From an uncultured Caulobacter sp. (GTDB lineage: Bacteria; Pseudomonadota; Alphaproteobacteria; Caulobacterales; Caulobacteraceae): DNA of 64,000 nt. This document shows, piece by piece, positions 1 through 11,065 of the stretch (position 1 is the first letter of the stretch; every line of letters begins with the position of its first letter). Under the pieces are notes generated by a model, which was given only the letters and a program-made list of their open reading frames with translations, was not told where the DNA came from and did not search any database. The DNA lies in NCBI RefSeq assembly GCF_947036865.1, contig NZ_CAMQSF010000002.1, positions 186,001 through 250,000 on the forward strand. Reading direction: 5' to 3'. The position numbers and the translations under genes are program-made.

Positions 1-607
1 CGGAAGCCGGATAGCGTTGGCCCAGGAACGAGCCGACCCCCGGCCGCACCGACTCGGCGATCACCTCGCCGGCCCCGTCGTGGGCGAAGCGGTAGACCAT
101 GACCCGGTCGAACTCGGTCCGCGCCCGCACCTGCCGAGCGGCCTCGTGGCAGAACTCCTCGAAGGTCGGACGGGCGCTGATGCGGGCCGTCATCGAGCGC
201 ACGGCCGAGGCGGCCTCGATCAGGGTCTCGGCCTGGCTGGGCTCGCCCTCGATGATCAGCAGGCGCCCCGAATAATGCAGGGCGAGGTCGAAATCCTCGC
301 CGCCGTCCAGCAGCGGCAGGCCGAAGATCCGCTCCACCGCGTCGGCGCCGCGCATCACCTGCAGACGCCCCCGGATCGTATGCAGGGCGTGGCCGTTCAT
401 GACGAGGGCCAGCGGCTTGCCGATCAGCTCGTCCGGCCGCAGGCCGAGATAGCGCAGGCTGGTCGTCGAGGCGTGGACCACGACCCAGTCGGAATTGACG
501 GCCAGCAACACGCCGAACGGCTGCACCGAGCCGAGGATGTGGATCGGCTCGCGGTCGCAATTGCTGAGATCGACGTCAAACCCGGCCACGGGCGCCGCCT
601 CGGACAT
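1..607 (-). CDS. bphP: Bacteriophytochrome, N-terminal part (runs off left edge)
   Basis: Red/far-red photoreceptor, probably a sensor histidine kinase, of which only about 202 N-terminal residues are inside the window. Reading the minus strand from ATG 607 gives an uninterrupted frame with the N-terminal signature C17-DREPIHI-LGSVQPFG, typical of the phytochrome PAS domain. Cys17 is the expected biliverdin attachment site in bacterial phytochromes. A PAS-like stretch follows, and the start of the GAF chromophore pocket (RTEFDRVMVYRF) lies close to the edge. An AGGAG sequence six bases upstream of the ATG supports this start. The gene begins inside the end of the heme oxygenase gene (32 bp overlap), so the biliverdin-making enzyme and its user are translated from one message. 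The output domain lies outside the window; a kinase is inferred from the family only. Confidence 0.88.
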   Translation of the reverse strand, partial: MSEAAPVAGFDVDLSNCDREPIHILGSVQPFGVLLAVNSDWVVVHASTTSLRYLGLRPDELIGKPLALVMNGHALHTIRGRLQVMRGADAVERIFGLPLLDGGEDFDLALHYSGRLLIIEGEPSQAETLIEAASAVRSMTARISARPTFEEFCHEAARQVRARTEFDRVMVYRFAHDGAGEVIAESVRPGVGSFLGQRYPAS

Positions 608-1175
608 TCAGGGCTCCTGACCGGGCGCCCACGGGGGCGCGGCTCTCGAACGCGTCCGAGAAGTATCGAAACCCATATCGCGCACCAGCCTCAGCCGCGT
701 CTGTCCTGATCCCGACACTTTGCGCCTCAAGCCAGGCCAGAAACACGCGCCATGCCTCGCCAGCCTGGCCGTGGGTCAGATAGGCGACCGGCAGGTCGGG
801 ACCGGCGTCGCGAACCCGACGCGCCAGCACGCGACCGCCCAGACGAGAGCCCTCCAGGGTGTAGAGCAGGCCGACGCCAAAGCTTCGCGAGGGAACGAAG
901 GCGCCCGGGGAGGATGGCGCCTCCAGCCCTAACGCGATGAGATCCCGCGCGAGCGCCGCGCGCCTCGTGCGCTCAGGCCAGTCCGGCAGCCAGTTCTGGA
1001 CGCCCGCGCGTTCCAAGGCGATTTCCAGCGGCGTCAGGGCGGCGGCGGAGGCGGCCAGGAACGCGCCATAGCGATCGGGCGTGGCGACGCCGCGGGCCGC
1101 GATGAGGTCGTCGAGCGCGGCGTGGCGCTCGGCGGTGGCCCCGCGCAAGCGGTCGCGAAGCGAGATGTCGGACAA
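576..1175 (-). CDS. bphO: Biliverdin-producing heme oxygenase
   Basis: Cytoplasmic heme oxygenase of 199 residues that opens heme to biliverdin IX, CO and iron. The N-terminal block RLRGATAERHAALD contains the expected proximal heme-ligand histidine (His18). The glycine-rich distal helix region appears as LLYTLEGSRLGG, and the length matches the bacterial BphO/PigA group. The start is TTG at 1175 preceded by GGGGAAA. It overlaps the downstream bacteriophytochrome start by 32 bp, so it most likely supplies the bilin chromophore rather than serving iron acquisition. No TonB receptor or heme uptake gene is nearby. The call is firm at family level; the symbol rests on the neighbour. Confidence 0.88.
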   Translation of the reverse strand: MSDISLRDRLRGATAERHAALDDLIAARGVATPDRYGAFLAASAAALTPLEIALERAGVQNWLPDWPERTRRAALARDLIALGLEAPSSPGAFVPSRSFGVGLLYTLEGSRLGGRVLARRVRDAGPDLPVAYLTHGQAGEAWRVFLAWLEAQSVGIRTDAAEAGARYGFRYFSDAFESRAPVGARSGALNVRGGARGRV

Positions 1176-1339
1176 GCTTTCCCCCGGCGTATCGGCCCGA
1201 TACGAGCACGGGGGCGAGACGATCCGTCCTAACGAGGCCCTCGCCGTTTGGTTCCCGCCACAGATGACAGCTCGGTAAGGTTTCCTCGCCGAACACCGGT
1301 GCTAGGGTCGCCGCGGACTGTTTCAGGAGATCCTCGCGC

Positions 1340-4201
1340 ATGAACCGCACCGCCAAGCTCGCCTTCATGGCGGCAGCTCTCGCCAGCACCGCCCTGTCGC
1401 CCATGGCCACGGCGGCCCCGAAGGCCAAGCCCAAGGCGGCCGCCGCCGCGCCGGCGGTCTCGGCGATCAAGGTTCCGCCCATCGTCTATCAGCAGCGCGT
1501 GCTGCCCAACGGCCTGAAGGTCTTCACCTCGCGCGACACGACGACCCCGAACGTCTCCGTGCAAGTCTGGTACGGCGTCGGCTCCAAGGACGACCCCAAC
1601 GGCCGCTCGGGCTTCGCGCACCTGTTCGAACACCTGATGTTCAAGGCCACCCGCAACATGCCCAGCGAGACGCTGGACCGGCTGACCGAGGACGTGGGCG
1701 GCTTCAACAACGCCTCCACCTGGGACGACTTCACCAACTATTACGAGGTCGCCCCGGCCAATCACCTGGAACGCCTGCTCTGGGCCGAGAGCGACCGCCT
1801 GAAGGGCCTGGTCATCGACCAGCCGGTCTTCGCCTCCGAGCGCGACGTCGTGAAGGAAGAGCTGCGCCAGCGGGTGCTGGCCGACCCCTATGGCCGCTTC
1901 TTCCGCCTGTCGATCCCGCAGCAGTCGTTCACGACCCACCCGTACAAGCGCCCGGGCATCGGCTCGATCGAGGAGCTGGACGCGGCCACGGTCGACGACG
2001 TGCGGGCTTTCCACCAGACCTATTACCGGCCGGACAACGCCGCCCTGATCGTGGTCGGCAACTTCGATCAGGCCAAGCTGGACGCGATGATCGACCGCTA
2101 CTTCGCGCCGATCGCCAAGCCGGCTGGCGACATCCCCAAGGTCACCGTGGTCGAGCCGGCGCGCACGGGCCCGAGGACCGTCGCAACCTATGGCCCGAAC
2201 GTGCCGCTGCCGGCGGTCGCCGTCACCTGGCTGGCGCCGTCCGCCTCGGACAAGGACGCCCCGGCCCTGACCGTGCTCGACGCGATCCTGTCGGCCGGCA
2301 AGTCCTCGCGTCTGTATGACAGCCTCGTCTATGACCAGAAGATCGCCCAGTCGGTGTTCTCGACCGCGCCCGACAACGCCCAGCCGGGTCTGTTCTATGT
2401 CGGCGCCATCATGGCCGGCGGCAAGACCGTGGCGCAGGGCGAGGCGGCCCTGCGCGCCCAGGTCGCCCGCCTGCGCGATGGCCTCGTCACCCCCGCCGAG
2501 CTGGCCGAGGCCAAGGCCGGGCTGCTGGCCGACGCCGTGCGTCGCCGCGAGCAGATCGATGGCCGCGGCTTCGCGATCGGTTTCGCCCTGGAGACGCAGG
2601 GCGACGCCGCCGCCGCCAACGCCAGCCTGGCCAAGCTGCAGGCGGTGACCGCCGCCGACGTCCAGCGGGTGGCGCGCAAGTACCTGGCCGACGACCGCCG
2701 CACCGTGATCACCTATCTTTCGGAAAAGGACCGTCCAGCCGGTGAAAAGGACCCGACGCCGCCGATCCCGAAAGTCGCCTCGGTGCAGTACAACGGTCCG
2801 GTCACGACCCTGGCCCCGGAAGCCGAGCGTGAAAAGCCGCCCGCCATCGCCGCGCCGGTCGCCGCCGCGCTGCCGACACCGGCCGAGAAGACCCTGGCCA
2901 ACGGTTTGCGGGTCATCGTCGCCAAGTCCAGCGACCTGCCGCTGATCACCGCCGATCTGACCGTCAAGGGCGGCGCCAGTTCGGACCCGTCCGGCCTGGC
3001 GGGCGCTTCCAGCCTGACCGCCGAACTGCTGACCGAGGGCACGACCAGCCGTTCGGCCACGCAGGTCGCCCGCGAGACCGAGGCGCTCGGCGCCAACCTC
3101 CAGGCCGGCTCCGGCTGGGAGGCCGCGTCGCTGACCCTCAGCGTCACGGCCAACAACGCCGCCCCGGCCATGGCCATCATGGCCGACGTCGCCCAGCACC
3201 CGGCCTTCTCGGCGGCCGAGCTGGACCGCGTGCGCGCCGAGACGCTCGACAGTCTGTCGGTGTCGTTCCAGCGCCCCGGCAGCCTGGCCGGCTTCGCGAC
3301 CGCGCCCGTCCTCTATGCCGGCTCGGCCTATGGTCACGTCGCCGGCGGCACGCCGGGCTCGTTGCCCAAGATCAAGCGCGACGATCTGGCCCGGACCCAC
3401 GCGGCCTACTGGCGTCCCGACAACGCCGTGCTGGTGCTGACCGGCAACCTGACGCCAGAGGCGGGCTTCGCCCTCGCCGAGAAGGCGTTCGGATCCTGGA
3501 AGAAGCCCGCCGGCGCGCCGCCCGCCCCGCCGGCCGCCCCGACCGGCTACACGCCGCGCAACCTGGTGATCGACCTGCCCGGCACCGGCCAGGCCGCCGT
3601 CGTGCTGGCCAAGCCGGCCATCACCCGCGCCGACCCCAACTACTATCAGGGCGTGGTCGCCAACACCGTCCTGGGCGTGGGCTTCTCGTCGCGGCTTAAC
3701 CAGGAGATCCGCATCAAGCGCGGCCTGTCCTATGGCGCGGGCTCCAGCCTGACGCCTCAGGGACGGTTCGGCGGCTTCTCGGCCCGCGTGCAGACCAAGA
3801 ACCCGTCCGCGGCCGAGGTCATCACCCTGACCCGGGCCGAGATCGGCCGCCTGGCCGCCGAGCCGACGCCCGTCGGCGAGCTGAACGCCCGCAAGTCGGT
3901 GCTGGTCGGCGAGTTCGGCCGCGAGCTCGGCGCCTCGGAAGGACTGGCGAGCATCCTGGGCAATCTCGCCGTCTATGGCGTGCCGCTGACCGAGATCCAA
4001 AGCTACGCCGCCAAGGTCGAGGCCGTGAGCCCCGAAGAGGTTCAAGCCTTCGCCAAGGCCAAGCTCGATCCGAACCAGATGAGCGTCATCGTCGCCGGCG
4101 ACGCCAAGGCGATGGGCGAGGATCTCGCCAAGGCCGCGCCCAACGCCACGGTGATCCCGGCGGCCAAGCTCGACCTCGATGCTCCGGGCTTGACCAAGTA
4201 G
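1340..4201 (+). CDS. M16 family zinc metallopeptidase, two-domain, exported
   Basis: Predicted periplasmic insulinase/pitrilysin-type protease of 953 residues. An N-terminal signal peptide (about residues 1-26, ending near ATAAPK) is followed by a Pro/Ala/Lys-rich linker. The first M16 domain (about 45-480) holds the inverted zinc motif HLFEH (His94, Glu97, His98) and the downstream acidic ligand in VVKEELRQ (Glu173 or Glu174), so it should be active. The second M16 domain (about 505-940) lacks HxxEH at the matching place (GLAGASSLTAELL) and should be a non-catalytic clamshell half. Start ATG 1340 follows an AGGAGA sequence. The substrate is unknown; the family degrades short peptides or processes exported proteins. 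It stands apart from the divergent bphO operon. Confidence 0.93.
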   Translation: MNRTAKLAFMAAALASTALSPMATAAPKAKPKAAAAAPAVSAIKVPPIVYQQRVLPNGLKVFTSRDTTTPNVSVQVWYGVGSKDDPNGRSGFAHLFEHLMFKATRNMPSETLDRLTEDVGGFNNASTWDDFTNYYEVAPANHLERLLWAESDRLKGLVIDQPVFASERDVVKEELRQRVLADPYGRFFRLSIPQQSFTTHPYKRPGIGSIEELDAATVDDVRAFHQTYYRPDNAALIVVGNFDQAKLDAMIDRYFAPIAKPAGDIPKVTVVEPARTGPRTVATYGPNVPLPAVAVTWLAPSASDKDAPALTVLDAILSAGKSSRLYDSLVYDQKIAQSVFSTAPDNAQPGLFYVGAIMAGGKTVAQGEAALRAQVARLRDGLVTPAELAEAKAGLLADAVRRREQIDGRGFAIGFALETQGDAAAANASLAKLQAVTAADVQRVARKYLADDRRTVITYLSEKDRPAGEKDPTPPIPKVASVQYNGPVTTLAPEAEREKPPAIAAPVAAALPTPAEKTLANGLRVIVAKSSDLPLITADLTVKGGASSDPSGLAGASSLTAELLTEGTTSRSATQVARETEALGANLQAGSGWEAASLTLSVTANNAAPAMAIMADVAQHPAFSAAELDRVRAETLDSLSVSFQRPGSLAGFATAPVLYAGSAYGHVAGGTPGSLPKIKRDDLARTHAAYWRPDNAVLVLTGNLTPEAGFALAEKAFGSWKKPAGAPPAPPAAPTGYTPRNLVIDLPGTGQAAVVLAKPAITRADPNYYQGVVANTVLGVGFSSRLNQEIRIKRGLSYGAGSSLTPQGRFGGFSARVQTKNPSAAEVITLTRAEIGRLAAEPTPVGELNARKSVLVGEFGRELGASEGLASILGNLAVYGVPLTEIQSYAAKVEAVSPEEVQAFAKAKLDPNQMSVIVAGDAKAMGEDLAKAAPNATVIPAAKLDLDAPGLTK

Positions 4202-4236
4202 GGAACGAAAAGGCCCCACGATCCGATTGAGCTCTC

Positions 4237-5469
4237 ATGGACGAGGTCGACATCGCGATCGTGGGCGCCGGCGCCGCGGGCTTGGCCGCCGCCGAGGTGG
4301 TCGAGGCCAGCGGCCTCTCCGGCCTGCTGCTGGAGGCCCGCGACCGCCTTGGCGGCCGCGCCCATACGATCCACAGCGCGCTCGGCCCGATGGATCTGGG
4401 CTGCGCGTGGCTGCATTCGGCGGACAAGAACCCGCTGGTCGCCCGCGTCGAGGCCCTGGGCCTGACGATCGACAAGACCCCGCCGCCCTGGGCCAATATC
4501 GCCGACACGCCGGTCTTCTCGCCGGCGCGGCGGGCTGAATTCGGGGCCGCCTTCCAGGCTCTGGACGCCCGTATCGAGTCGGTCGCGGCCGAAGAGGGAC
4601 CTGACCGGCCCGTATCCGATCTCATGGACGCCGGCAGCCGCTGGACCCCGCTGCTGAACGCCTTCAGCGCCTTCTATAATGGCGCGGAGTTCGACCAGGT
4701 CTCGCTGCGCGACTACGCCGCCTACGAGGACACCGAGGTCAACTGGCGGGTGGCCGAAGGCTACGGAACGGCGATCGCGCGCCTGGCGCCGCGCGGACTG
4801 CCGACCCGGCTCGACTGCCCGGTCAGCCTGGTCCGGCACGACGGTCCGCGCCTGACGCTGGAGACGAGCCACGGCGTCGTGGCCGCGCGCGCCGCCGTCA
4901 TCTGCGTGCCGACGACGGTCCTGGCCACCGGGGCGCTGCGGTTCCTGCCGGCCCTGCCCGACAAGCTCGACGCCGCCGCCGGCTTGCCGCTGGGCCTGGC
5001 CGACAAGGTGTTCCTGCGCCTCGACACGCCGGACATGTTCCCGCCGGAGACCCAGGTCTATAGCGACCCGCTCAGCACCGCGACCGGCGCCTATCACCTG
5101 CGGCCGCTGGGCCGGCCGATGATCGAGGTGTTCCTGGGCGGCGCCCACGCGCGGTCGCTGGAAGGCGAGGGCTCCGGCGCGGCGGCCGCCTTCGCGGTGG
5201 ATGGCCTGGCCCGCGTCTTCGGCGAGGCGGTGCGCGGCAAGGTTCACGTCATAGCCCAGACCGCCTGGGCCGGCGACCCGTTCGCCGGCGGCTCCTATTC
5301 CCACGCCCTGCCCGGCCACGCGGGCGCGCGGGCCGTGCTGGCCGCCCCCGTCGATCAACGCCTGTTCTTCGCCGGGGAGGCCTGCAGCCCGAATTTCTTC
5401 TCCACGGCCCACGGCGCCTGGATGACGGGCCAGGCGGCGGGCGCGGCGGCGGTGGCCAGCCTTATTTAG
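4237..5469 (+). CDS. FAD-dependent amine oxidase (flavin monoamine oxidase family)
   Basis: Putative flavoprotein oxidase of 410 residues. The N-terminus is a Rossmann dinucleotide fold with [11 protein letters not shown] (about residues 10-20), the acidic ribose-binding residue in [13 protein letters not shown], and the GG doublet motif typical of the monoamine oxidase/polyamine oxidase/phytoene desaturase superfamily. The C-terminal FAD-binding signature [20 protein letters not shown] is complete. No signal peptide is seen, so it should be cytoplasmic. The substrate (amine, polyamine or other) cannot be read from sequence. It starts 35 bp after the M16 peptidase and may share its transcript; its 3' end overlaps mscL by 8 bp on the opposite strand. 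Confidence 0.88.
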   Translation: MDEVDIAIVGAGAAGLAAAEVVEASGLSGLLLEARDRLGGRAHTIHSALGPMDLGCAWLHSADKNPLVARVEALGLTIDKTPPPWANIADTPVFSPARRAEFGAAFQALDARIESVAAEEGPDRPVSDLMDAGSRWTPLLNAFSAFYNGAEFDQVSLRDYAAYEDTEVNWRVAEGYGTAIARLAPRGLPTRLDCPVSLVRHDGPRLTLETSHGVVAARAAVICVPTTVLATGALRFLPALPDKLDAAAGLPLGLADKVFLRLDTPDMFPPETQVYSDPLSTATGAYHLRPLGRPMIEVFLGGAHARSLEGEGSGAAAAFAVDGLARVFGEAVRGKVHVIAQTAWAGDPFAGGSYSHALPGHAGARAVLAAPVDQRLFFAGEACSPNFFSTAHGAWMTGQAAGAAAVASLI

Positions 5470-5881
5470 GGCGAGCCAGCAGGTCGCGGATCTCGGTCAG
5501 CAGCTTCTCTTCCGGCGTCGGGGCCGGCGGCGCTTCGGGCGCGGGGGCCTCGGCGTCCTTGCGCCGGATCTCGTTGACCAGCTTGACCAGCAGGAACACG
5601 ACCACGGCGACGATGAAGAACTGGATCACGGTGTTGATGAAGGCGCCGTACTGGATCGCCACCTTCTCGACCTTCTCGGTGGCCGGGTTCTCGGGGCGCA
5701 GAACCCATTCCAGCTTGGAGAAGTCGAGCCCGCCGGTCAGAAGCCCGATCGGCGGCATGATCACCTGGTCGACCAGGCTCTTGACGATGCTGTTGAACGC
5801 CGCGCCGATGATCACGCCGACGGCGAGATCGATGACATTGCCGCGCGCGATGAACTCGCGAAATTCCTTGACGACGCTCAT
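5462..5881 (-). CDS. mscL: Large-conductance mechanosensitive channel MscL
   Basis: Inner-membrane osmotic safety valve of 139 residues. The amphipathic N-terminal helix ([22 protein letters not shown]) leads directly into TM1 with [15 protein letters not shown], a periplasmic loop, TM2 (about 75-98, [19 protein letters not shown]) and a charged cytoplasmic C-terminal helix ending [11 protein letters not shown]. Length and order match the MscL family. The gene is convergent with the amine oxidase gene and shares its last 8 bp with it. A second, unrelated osmotic channel (MscS type) is at 37111-38100. Confidence 0.97.
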   Translation of the reverse strand: MSVVKEFREFIARGNVIDLAVGVIIGAAFNSIVKSLVDQVIMPPIGLLTGGLDFSKLEWVLRPENPATEKVEKVAIQYGAFINTVIQFFIVAVVVFLLVKLVNEIRRKDAEAPAPEAPPAPTPEEKLLTEIRDLLARPK

Positions 5882-5958
5882 GGCGACCCCCTCCCTGAAC
5901 CAGGCCAGAAAGCTGAAGGTGTTCGCCGTCCAGGGTCAAGCCCTGGAAATAATTGTTC

Positions 5959-6249
5959 TTATTCGTCGCCGTCGGCGTTGAGGCGGGCGCGCAGTTCCTT
6001 GCCGCTCTTGAAGAACGGCACGTGCTTGGCGCGGACGTCGACGGCCTCGCCGGTGCGCGGGTTGCGGCCGGTCCGGGCGGGGCGCGAGCGGACCGACAGG
6101 GCGCCAAAGCCGCGCAGCTCGACGCGACCGCCGTCCTCCAGCGCGCCGATCATGCGTTCCAGGATCACGCCGACGACGCGCTCGACATCCTTCTGGGTCA
6201 GGTGCGGATTTTCATTCGCGAGCCTGGCGATGAGTTCGGACTTGATCAT
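5959..6249 (-). CDS. ihfB: Integration host factor beta subunit
   Basis: DNA-bending HU/IHF family protein of 96 residues, partner of IhfA in IHF. The IHF-beta start [11 protein letters not shown] is at ATG 6249; an upstream in-frame codon would add 16 low-complexity residues and is not favoured. The DNA-binding arm motif is visible as [20 protein letters not shown], including the Pro that intercalates in the family, followed by the C-terminal helix [13 protein letters not shown] assists sigma-54 promoters, and rpoN lies in this window at 16215. Transcription would run from the short spacer 6250-6367. Confidence 0.95.
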   Translation of the reverse strand: MIKSELIARLANENPHLTQKDVERVVGVILERMIGALEDGGRVELRGFGALSVRSRPARTGRNPRTGEAVDVRAKHVPFFKSGKELRARLNADGDE

Positions 6250-6367
6250 CGGTATCCCCGGAACGCCCGTGGGAGGAGAAGGGCGCGAGCGGACCATTGC
6301 CCAACGATGGCTGAGTCTTCAAGGGGTTGCATGCGATTCTCGAACGGGGTTCGGTTAACGCGAGGGT

Positions 6368-8326
6368 TCACGAACCCTTCGGCGCGCGGATGATCTGGGC
6401 TTCCCCCGACAGGCGACGGAGAAGCTTGTTGGCCTCCTCGGCCTGATCGACCGGCAATTCGCGCCCGACGCTGCGCGCCGAATCGACGAACCGGGCCACG
6501 CCATCCTTCAGTTCCGCCGTCTCGACGACCTCGCGATTGCCGACGCGGCCCGAGAAGGTCGAGCCCTTCACCGAATAGCCCTGACCCTTGTTCGGAAGCA
6601 CCACCTCGGCCGTCGCCACGGAGTAGGCCGGGAAGGCCGTGGCGTAGGGGGCGTCGGCGTTCGGACCCGGCTCGCGGCGGGGGAACGTCGAGGCCTTGCC
6701 CGACCCGGAGCCGGGGAAGCGGAATTCCCGTGCGCCGACATCGTCGTTCATGCGCCAGTCCAGGTCGGCCGAGCCGGTCAGGATCAGCTTGCTGACGCCT
6801 TCCGGCGTGACCTCGAAGTCGACCTTGTCGATGGTCATCCAGCTGTTGCTCGCCGAGAACTGCTGCTTGAGCCCGCGCTCCATGTCGGCGCGCGGCGTGG
6901 TGCGGATCGCCCGGTTCAGGGCCAGGCCGGCATCGCCTCGGAGCGTCATGGTCATCGTCAGGACCGCCGGCTTGTCGAGACCCGCCGAGGCATCGAGCCG
7001 GATCAGCGCCTCGTTGTCGGGCCGCGAGAGCGGCGTCTGGACGATTTCCTCCAGGGACGCGCCCGCCGCGCGCAGCGGCAGGGCCCAGCGGAACGGCGGC
7101 GGCCGCAAGCTGTCGAGGTCGCCGAGATCGCCCGACCGGGTGCCGTCGAGCCAATAGCTCTTGCCGCCCACGCGGGCGCGGACGATGACATGGTTGAACA
7201 CGGCCGCCGACGGGACTCGCTCGTCGAGGCCGTCGCCGCCCGTCGTGGACACCAGCACCGGCTCGGCCTCGACGCCTAGCTCGCGCAGCAGGGTCAGCAG
7301 CAAGACCGTCTTGCCCTTGCAATCGCCGAAACGGCGCGCCCAGGTCTCGTCGACCGACGCCGGCTTGTAGCCGCCCTCGCCCATGCCCAGGAACAGGTAG
7401 CGCGTCTTGTCCTCGACCAGCTGCAGAGCCTTGAAGGCCCGGACCTTGGGATCCGCGCTGGCGGCGGCGATCGCCGCGATCTCGGCCCGCAACGGCGAGT
7501 CGGCCGAGAGCTCGGACGCCTTGGCGTAGAGCGGCGCCATGCGGCGCGAAACGTCGTCCCAGCCGGAATAGGTGGTCGCCTCCAGCATGCCCACCCGCTG
7601 GTAGCGCAGCGGGGCCCCGACCGGCGGCTTGGGCGTGCGGACGTTGGTCACGTCGACCACCAGCTCGTTGAGCTTGCCGGCCTTGCCGATCTTCGGCTGC
7701 GGAAAGGCGGTCGTCATCCGCCAGGTCAGCGGCGTGCCCTCGGGCCACAGCAGCCGCGCGCGGTAGCGGCCCGCCACGCCGCTCCAGCCCATGCGTTCGA
7801 AGTCGCTGGTGCGACCGCCCAGCAGCGCCTCGCGATGCTCGTAGGTGTAGGCCCAGTCGATCACGTCGCCGACCCGCAGGTCCTTGATCTGGATCGAGGC
7901 CGTCATGCGTCCGTCCAGGGCGGCGCGCTCGAGGTTCGTCTCGCGACGCAGGACCAGCACGTCCTCGCCGTGCTTCAGGAGATCGATGCGCTGGCCGTCG
8001 CGAACGATGGTCAGGGTGTGCAGCGTGACCTTGTCGCGGATCGGATCCCAGGTGACCGTGCGAGAGCCGCCTTGCAAGCCCTCGGACTTCAGGACCTTGA
8101 CGATCCGGCGATTGTAGAAGGTCGAGCCCGTGGCGTCGTGGAGGGACTGGTTGTCGTCCAGCAGAACCTGGGTCGAGGGGGCCTGATCATCGGTCGGGGG
8201 CGCGGGGATGTCGGCGACCTCGACCCATTTCGGCGGCGGCCCGTAGCTCGGCTTGTCGTCGGCGCGGGCGGCGCCCGCCAGGACCAGGGCCGAGATCGCG
8301 GCGACCGCCGCCAGACGCATGGACAC
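6368..8326 (-). CDS. Exported DUF3857 / transglutaminase-like protein
   Basis: Protein of 652 residues with a Sec signal peptide (residues 1-22, LVLAGAARA cleavage region). The N-terminal half (about 50-240) matches the DUF3857 pattern, with the hallmark RDGQRIDLL and VGDVIDWAYTYE. The middle (about 290-400) is a transglutaminase-like cysteine protease fold: RRFGDCKGK (Cys336), VFNHVIV (His379) and YWLDGTR (Asp394) give a plausible Cys-His-Asp triad. The C-terminal half resembles the beta-rich tail seen in such proteins. It probably acts in the periplasm on an unknown peptide substrate. Nothing nearby identifies the substrate. The stop codon sits in a small palindrome (GGGTTC-AC-GAACCC, 6364-6377). 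Confidence 0.88.
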   Translation of the reverse strand: MSMRLAAVAAISALVLAGAARADDKPSYGPPPKWVEVADIPAPPTDDQAPSTQVLLDDNQSLHDATGSTFYNRRIVKVLKSEGLQGGSRTVTWDPIRDKVTLHTLTIVRDGQRIDLLKHGEDVLVLRRETNLERAALDGRMTASIQIKDLRVGDVIDWAYTYEHREALLGGRTSDFERMGWSGVAGRYRARLLWPEGTPLTWRMTTAFPQPKIGKAGKLNELVVDVTNVRTPKPPVGAPLRYQRVGMLEATTYSGWDDVSRRMAPLYAKASELSADSPLRAEIAAIAAASADPKVRAFKALQLVEDKTRYLFLGMGEGGYKPASVDETWARRFGDCKGKTVLLLTLLRELGVEAEPVLVSTTGGDGLDERVPSAAVFNHVIVRARVGGKSYWLDGTRSGDLGDLDSLRPPPFRWALPLRAAGASLEEIVQTPLSRPDNEALIRLDASAGLDKPAVLTMTMTLRGDAGLALNRAIRTTPRADMERGLKQQFSASNSWMTIDKVDFEVTPEGVSKLILTGSADLDWRMNDDVGAREFRFPGSGSGKASTFPRREPGPNADAPYATAFPAYSVATAEVVLPNKGQGYSVKGSTFSGRVGNREVVETAELKDGVARFVDSARSVGRELPVDQAEEANKLLRRLSGEAQIIRAPKGS

Positions 8327-8377
8327 GAACCGCTCTCCCCAGACTCAACCTGGGGAACCTTCTGACAGGCTTTCGCG

Positions 8378-8414
8378 CAAAAGAAAACGGCGGCTGGATC
8401 GCTCCAGCCGCCGT
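8378..8414 (-). terminator. Rho-independent terminator of rpsA
   Basis: Inverted repeat with 11-bp arms CGGCGGCTGGA (8388-8398) and TCCAGCCGCCG (8403-8413) around a 4-base loop. On the minus strand it is followed directly by a T-rich run (TTTTCTTTT). It sits 27 bases past the rpsA stop codon, as expected for an intrinsic terminator. Confidence 0.88.
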
Positions 8415-8440
8415 CGTTTCGACTCCGAGGGAGACGAAGC

Positions 8441-10150
<1,710 letters not shown>

Positions 10151-10296
10151 GCTGATCTTTGGTCTCTAGGTTTGGGGAAGCCCTGAAACGAGCGCCGTCG
10201 AAAGACGGTTCTCGGGATTCCGATTGAAGTGAGTTCTGAAAGCGGGCCCGCGATGTTCTCGATCGCGGCGAGGCCGGCGGTGGATTTACCCTCCGG

Positions 10297-10938
10297 CTAG
10301 AGCCGGTGATGGGCGCGCGCGTCCTCGACGATACGGCGGGCCGCATCGAAGGCCTGCTCTATAGTCATTTCCGACGTGTCGAGCAAGACGGCGTCGACGG
10401 CCTGGGTCATCGGCGCGTCCTTGCGGCCGCCGTCGCGTTCGTCGCGCTTGCGGATATCGGCCAGGATCTCCTGGAAGCCGACATCCTCGCCCTGGCCGAC
10501 CAGCTGCTTCCAGCGGCGCTCGGCGCGGATTTCCGGGCGGGCGGTGACATAGAGCTTGGCCGGCGCCTCTGGCGCGATCACGGTGCCGATGTCACGGCCG
10601 TCGATCACCGACCCCGGCTCGCGCCGGGCGAAATCACGTTGCAGATCGAACAGGGCCGCGCGGACGCCCGGGTGAACGGCGACGCGGCTGGCCGCCTCGC
10701 CCGCCGCGCGGGTGCGGACCTCGGCGCGGTCGAGGGCCGTCAGATCGAGCGCGCGCGCCACGGCCTCGGCGGCGATCGGATCATCCAGGTCGCCGAGCCC
10801 GTCGAGCACCGCGACGCCCACCGCGCGATAGAGCAGGCCGGTGTCCAGCAACGGGTAGTCGTAGAGCGCCGCGAGACGCCCGGCGATCGTGCCCTTGCCC
10901 GAGGCGGCGGGGCCGTCGACGGCGATGACAAAGCCCAT
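10297..10938 (-). CDS. cmk: Cytidylate kinase
   Basis: Phosphorylates CMP/dCMP with ATP. The 213-residue protein starts MGFVIAVDGPAASGKGT, containing the P-loop AASGKGT. It also shows LLDTGLLYRAVG, GRDIGTVIAPEA and the lid region RAERRWKQL, all usual for bacterial Cmk. It lies between aroA (upstream) and rpsA (downstream) on the same strand, a conserved arrangement. The aroA-cmk spacer holds an inverted pair of intergenic hairpins, which could affect read-through. Confidence 0.97.
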   Translation of the reverse strand: MGFVIAVDGPAASGKGTIAGRLAALYDYPLLDTGLLYRAVGVAVLDGLGDLDDPIAAEAVARALDLTALDRAEVRTRAAGEAASRVAVHPGVRAALFDLQRDFARREPGSVIDGRDIGTVIAPEAPAKLYVTARPEIRAERRWKQLVGQGEDVGFQEILADIRKRDERDGGRKDAPMTQAVDAVLLDTSEMTIEQAFDAARRIVEDARAHHRL

Positions 10939-10957
10939 GGTCGGCTCCTTGCGTCGT

Positions 10958-10986
10958 CCTCGCCCTTCGACAGGCTGAGGGTGAGG
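10958..10986 (+). repeat. Intergenic hairpin repeat, copy A
   Basis: 29-bp unit: arm CCTCGCCCT, loop TCGACAGGCTG, arm AGGGTGAGG. The arms pair over 9 bp with one G-T/G-U pair. It is the first of an inverted pair in the aroA-cmk spacer; copy B faces it 40 bases away. Confidence 0.85.
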
Positions 10987-11026
10987 ACGATGGGACAGGC
11001 TGTTCGGTAAAAACGTTCCGTGGAAA

Positions 11027-11055
11027 CCTCACCCTGAGCCTGTCGAAGGGCGAGG
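11027..11055 (-). repeat. Intergenic hairpin repeat, copy B
   Basis: Reverse-oriented copy; relative to copy A's reverse complement it differs at a single base. The two copies can therefore fold separately as short hairpins or together as one 29-bp stem with a 40-base loop. It lies 10 bases past the aroA stop codon. Confidence 0.85.
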
Positions 11056-11065
11056 TTCCGGCTCC

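Noticed and set aside
17..709. Plus-strand open frame of 230 codons at the left edge
   Set aside because: It is antisense to the bacteriophytochrome, whose minus-strand frame has clear family motifs.
1229..4219. Minus-strand open frame of 996 codons opposite the M16 peptidase
   Set aside because: Gly/Arg/Asp/Val-rich low-complexity product with no family pattern; a third-position GC shadow of the real gene.
6353..6377. Possible CtrA site (TTAA ... TTCA) near the ihfB promoter
   Set aside because: The second half-site is TTCA, not TTAA, and the spacing is eight rather than seven; not a convincing match.
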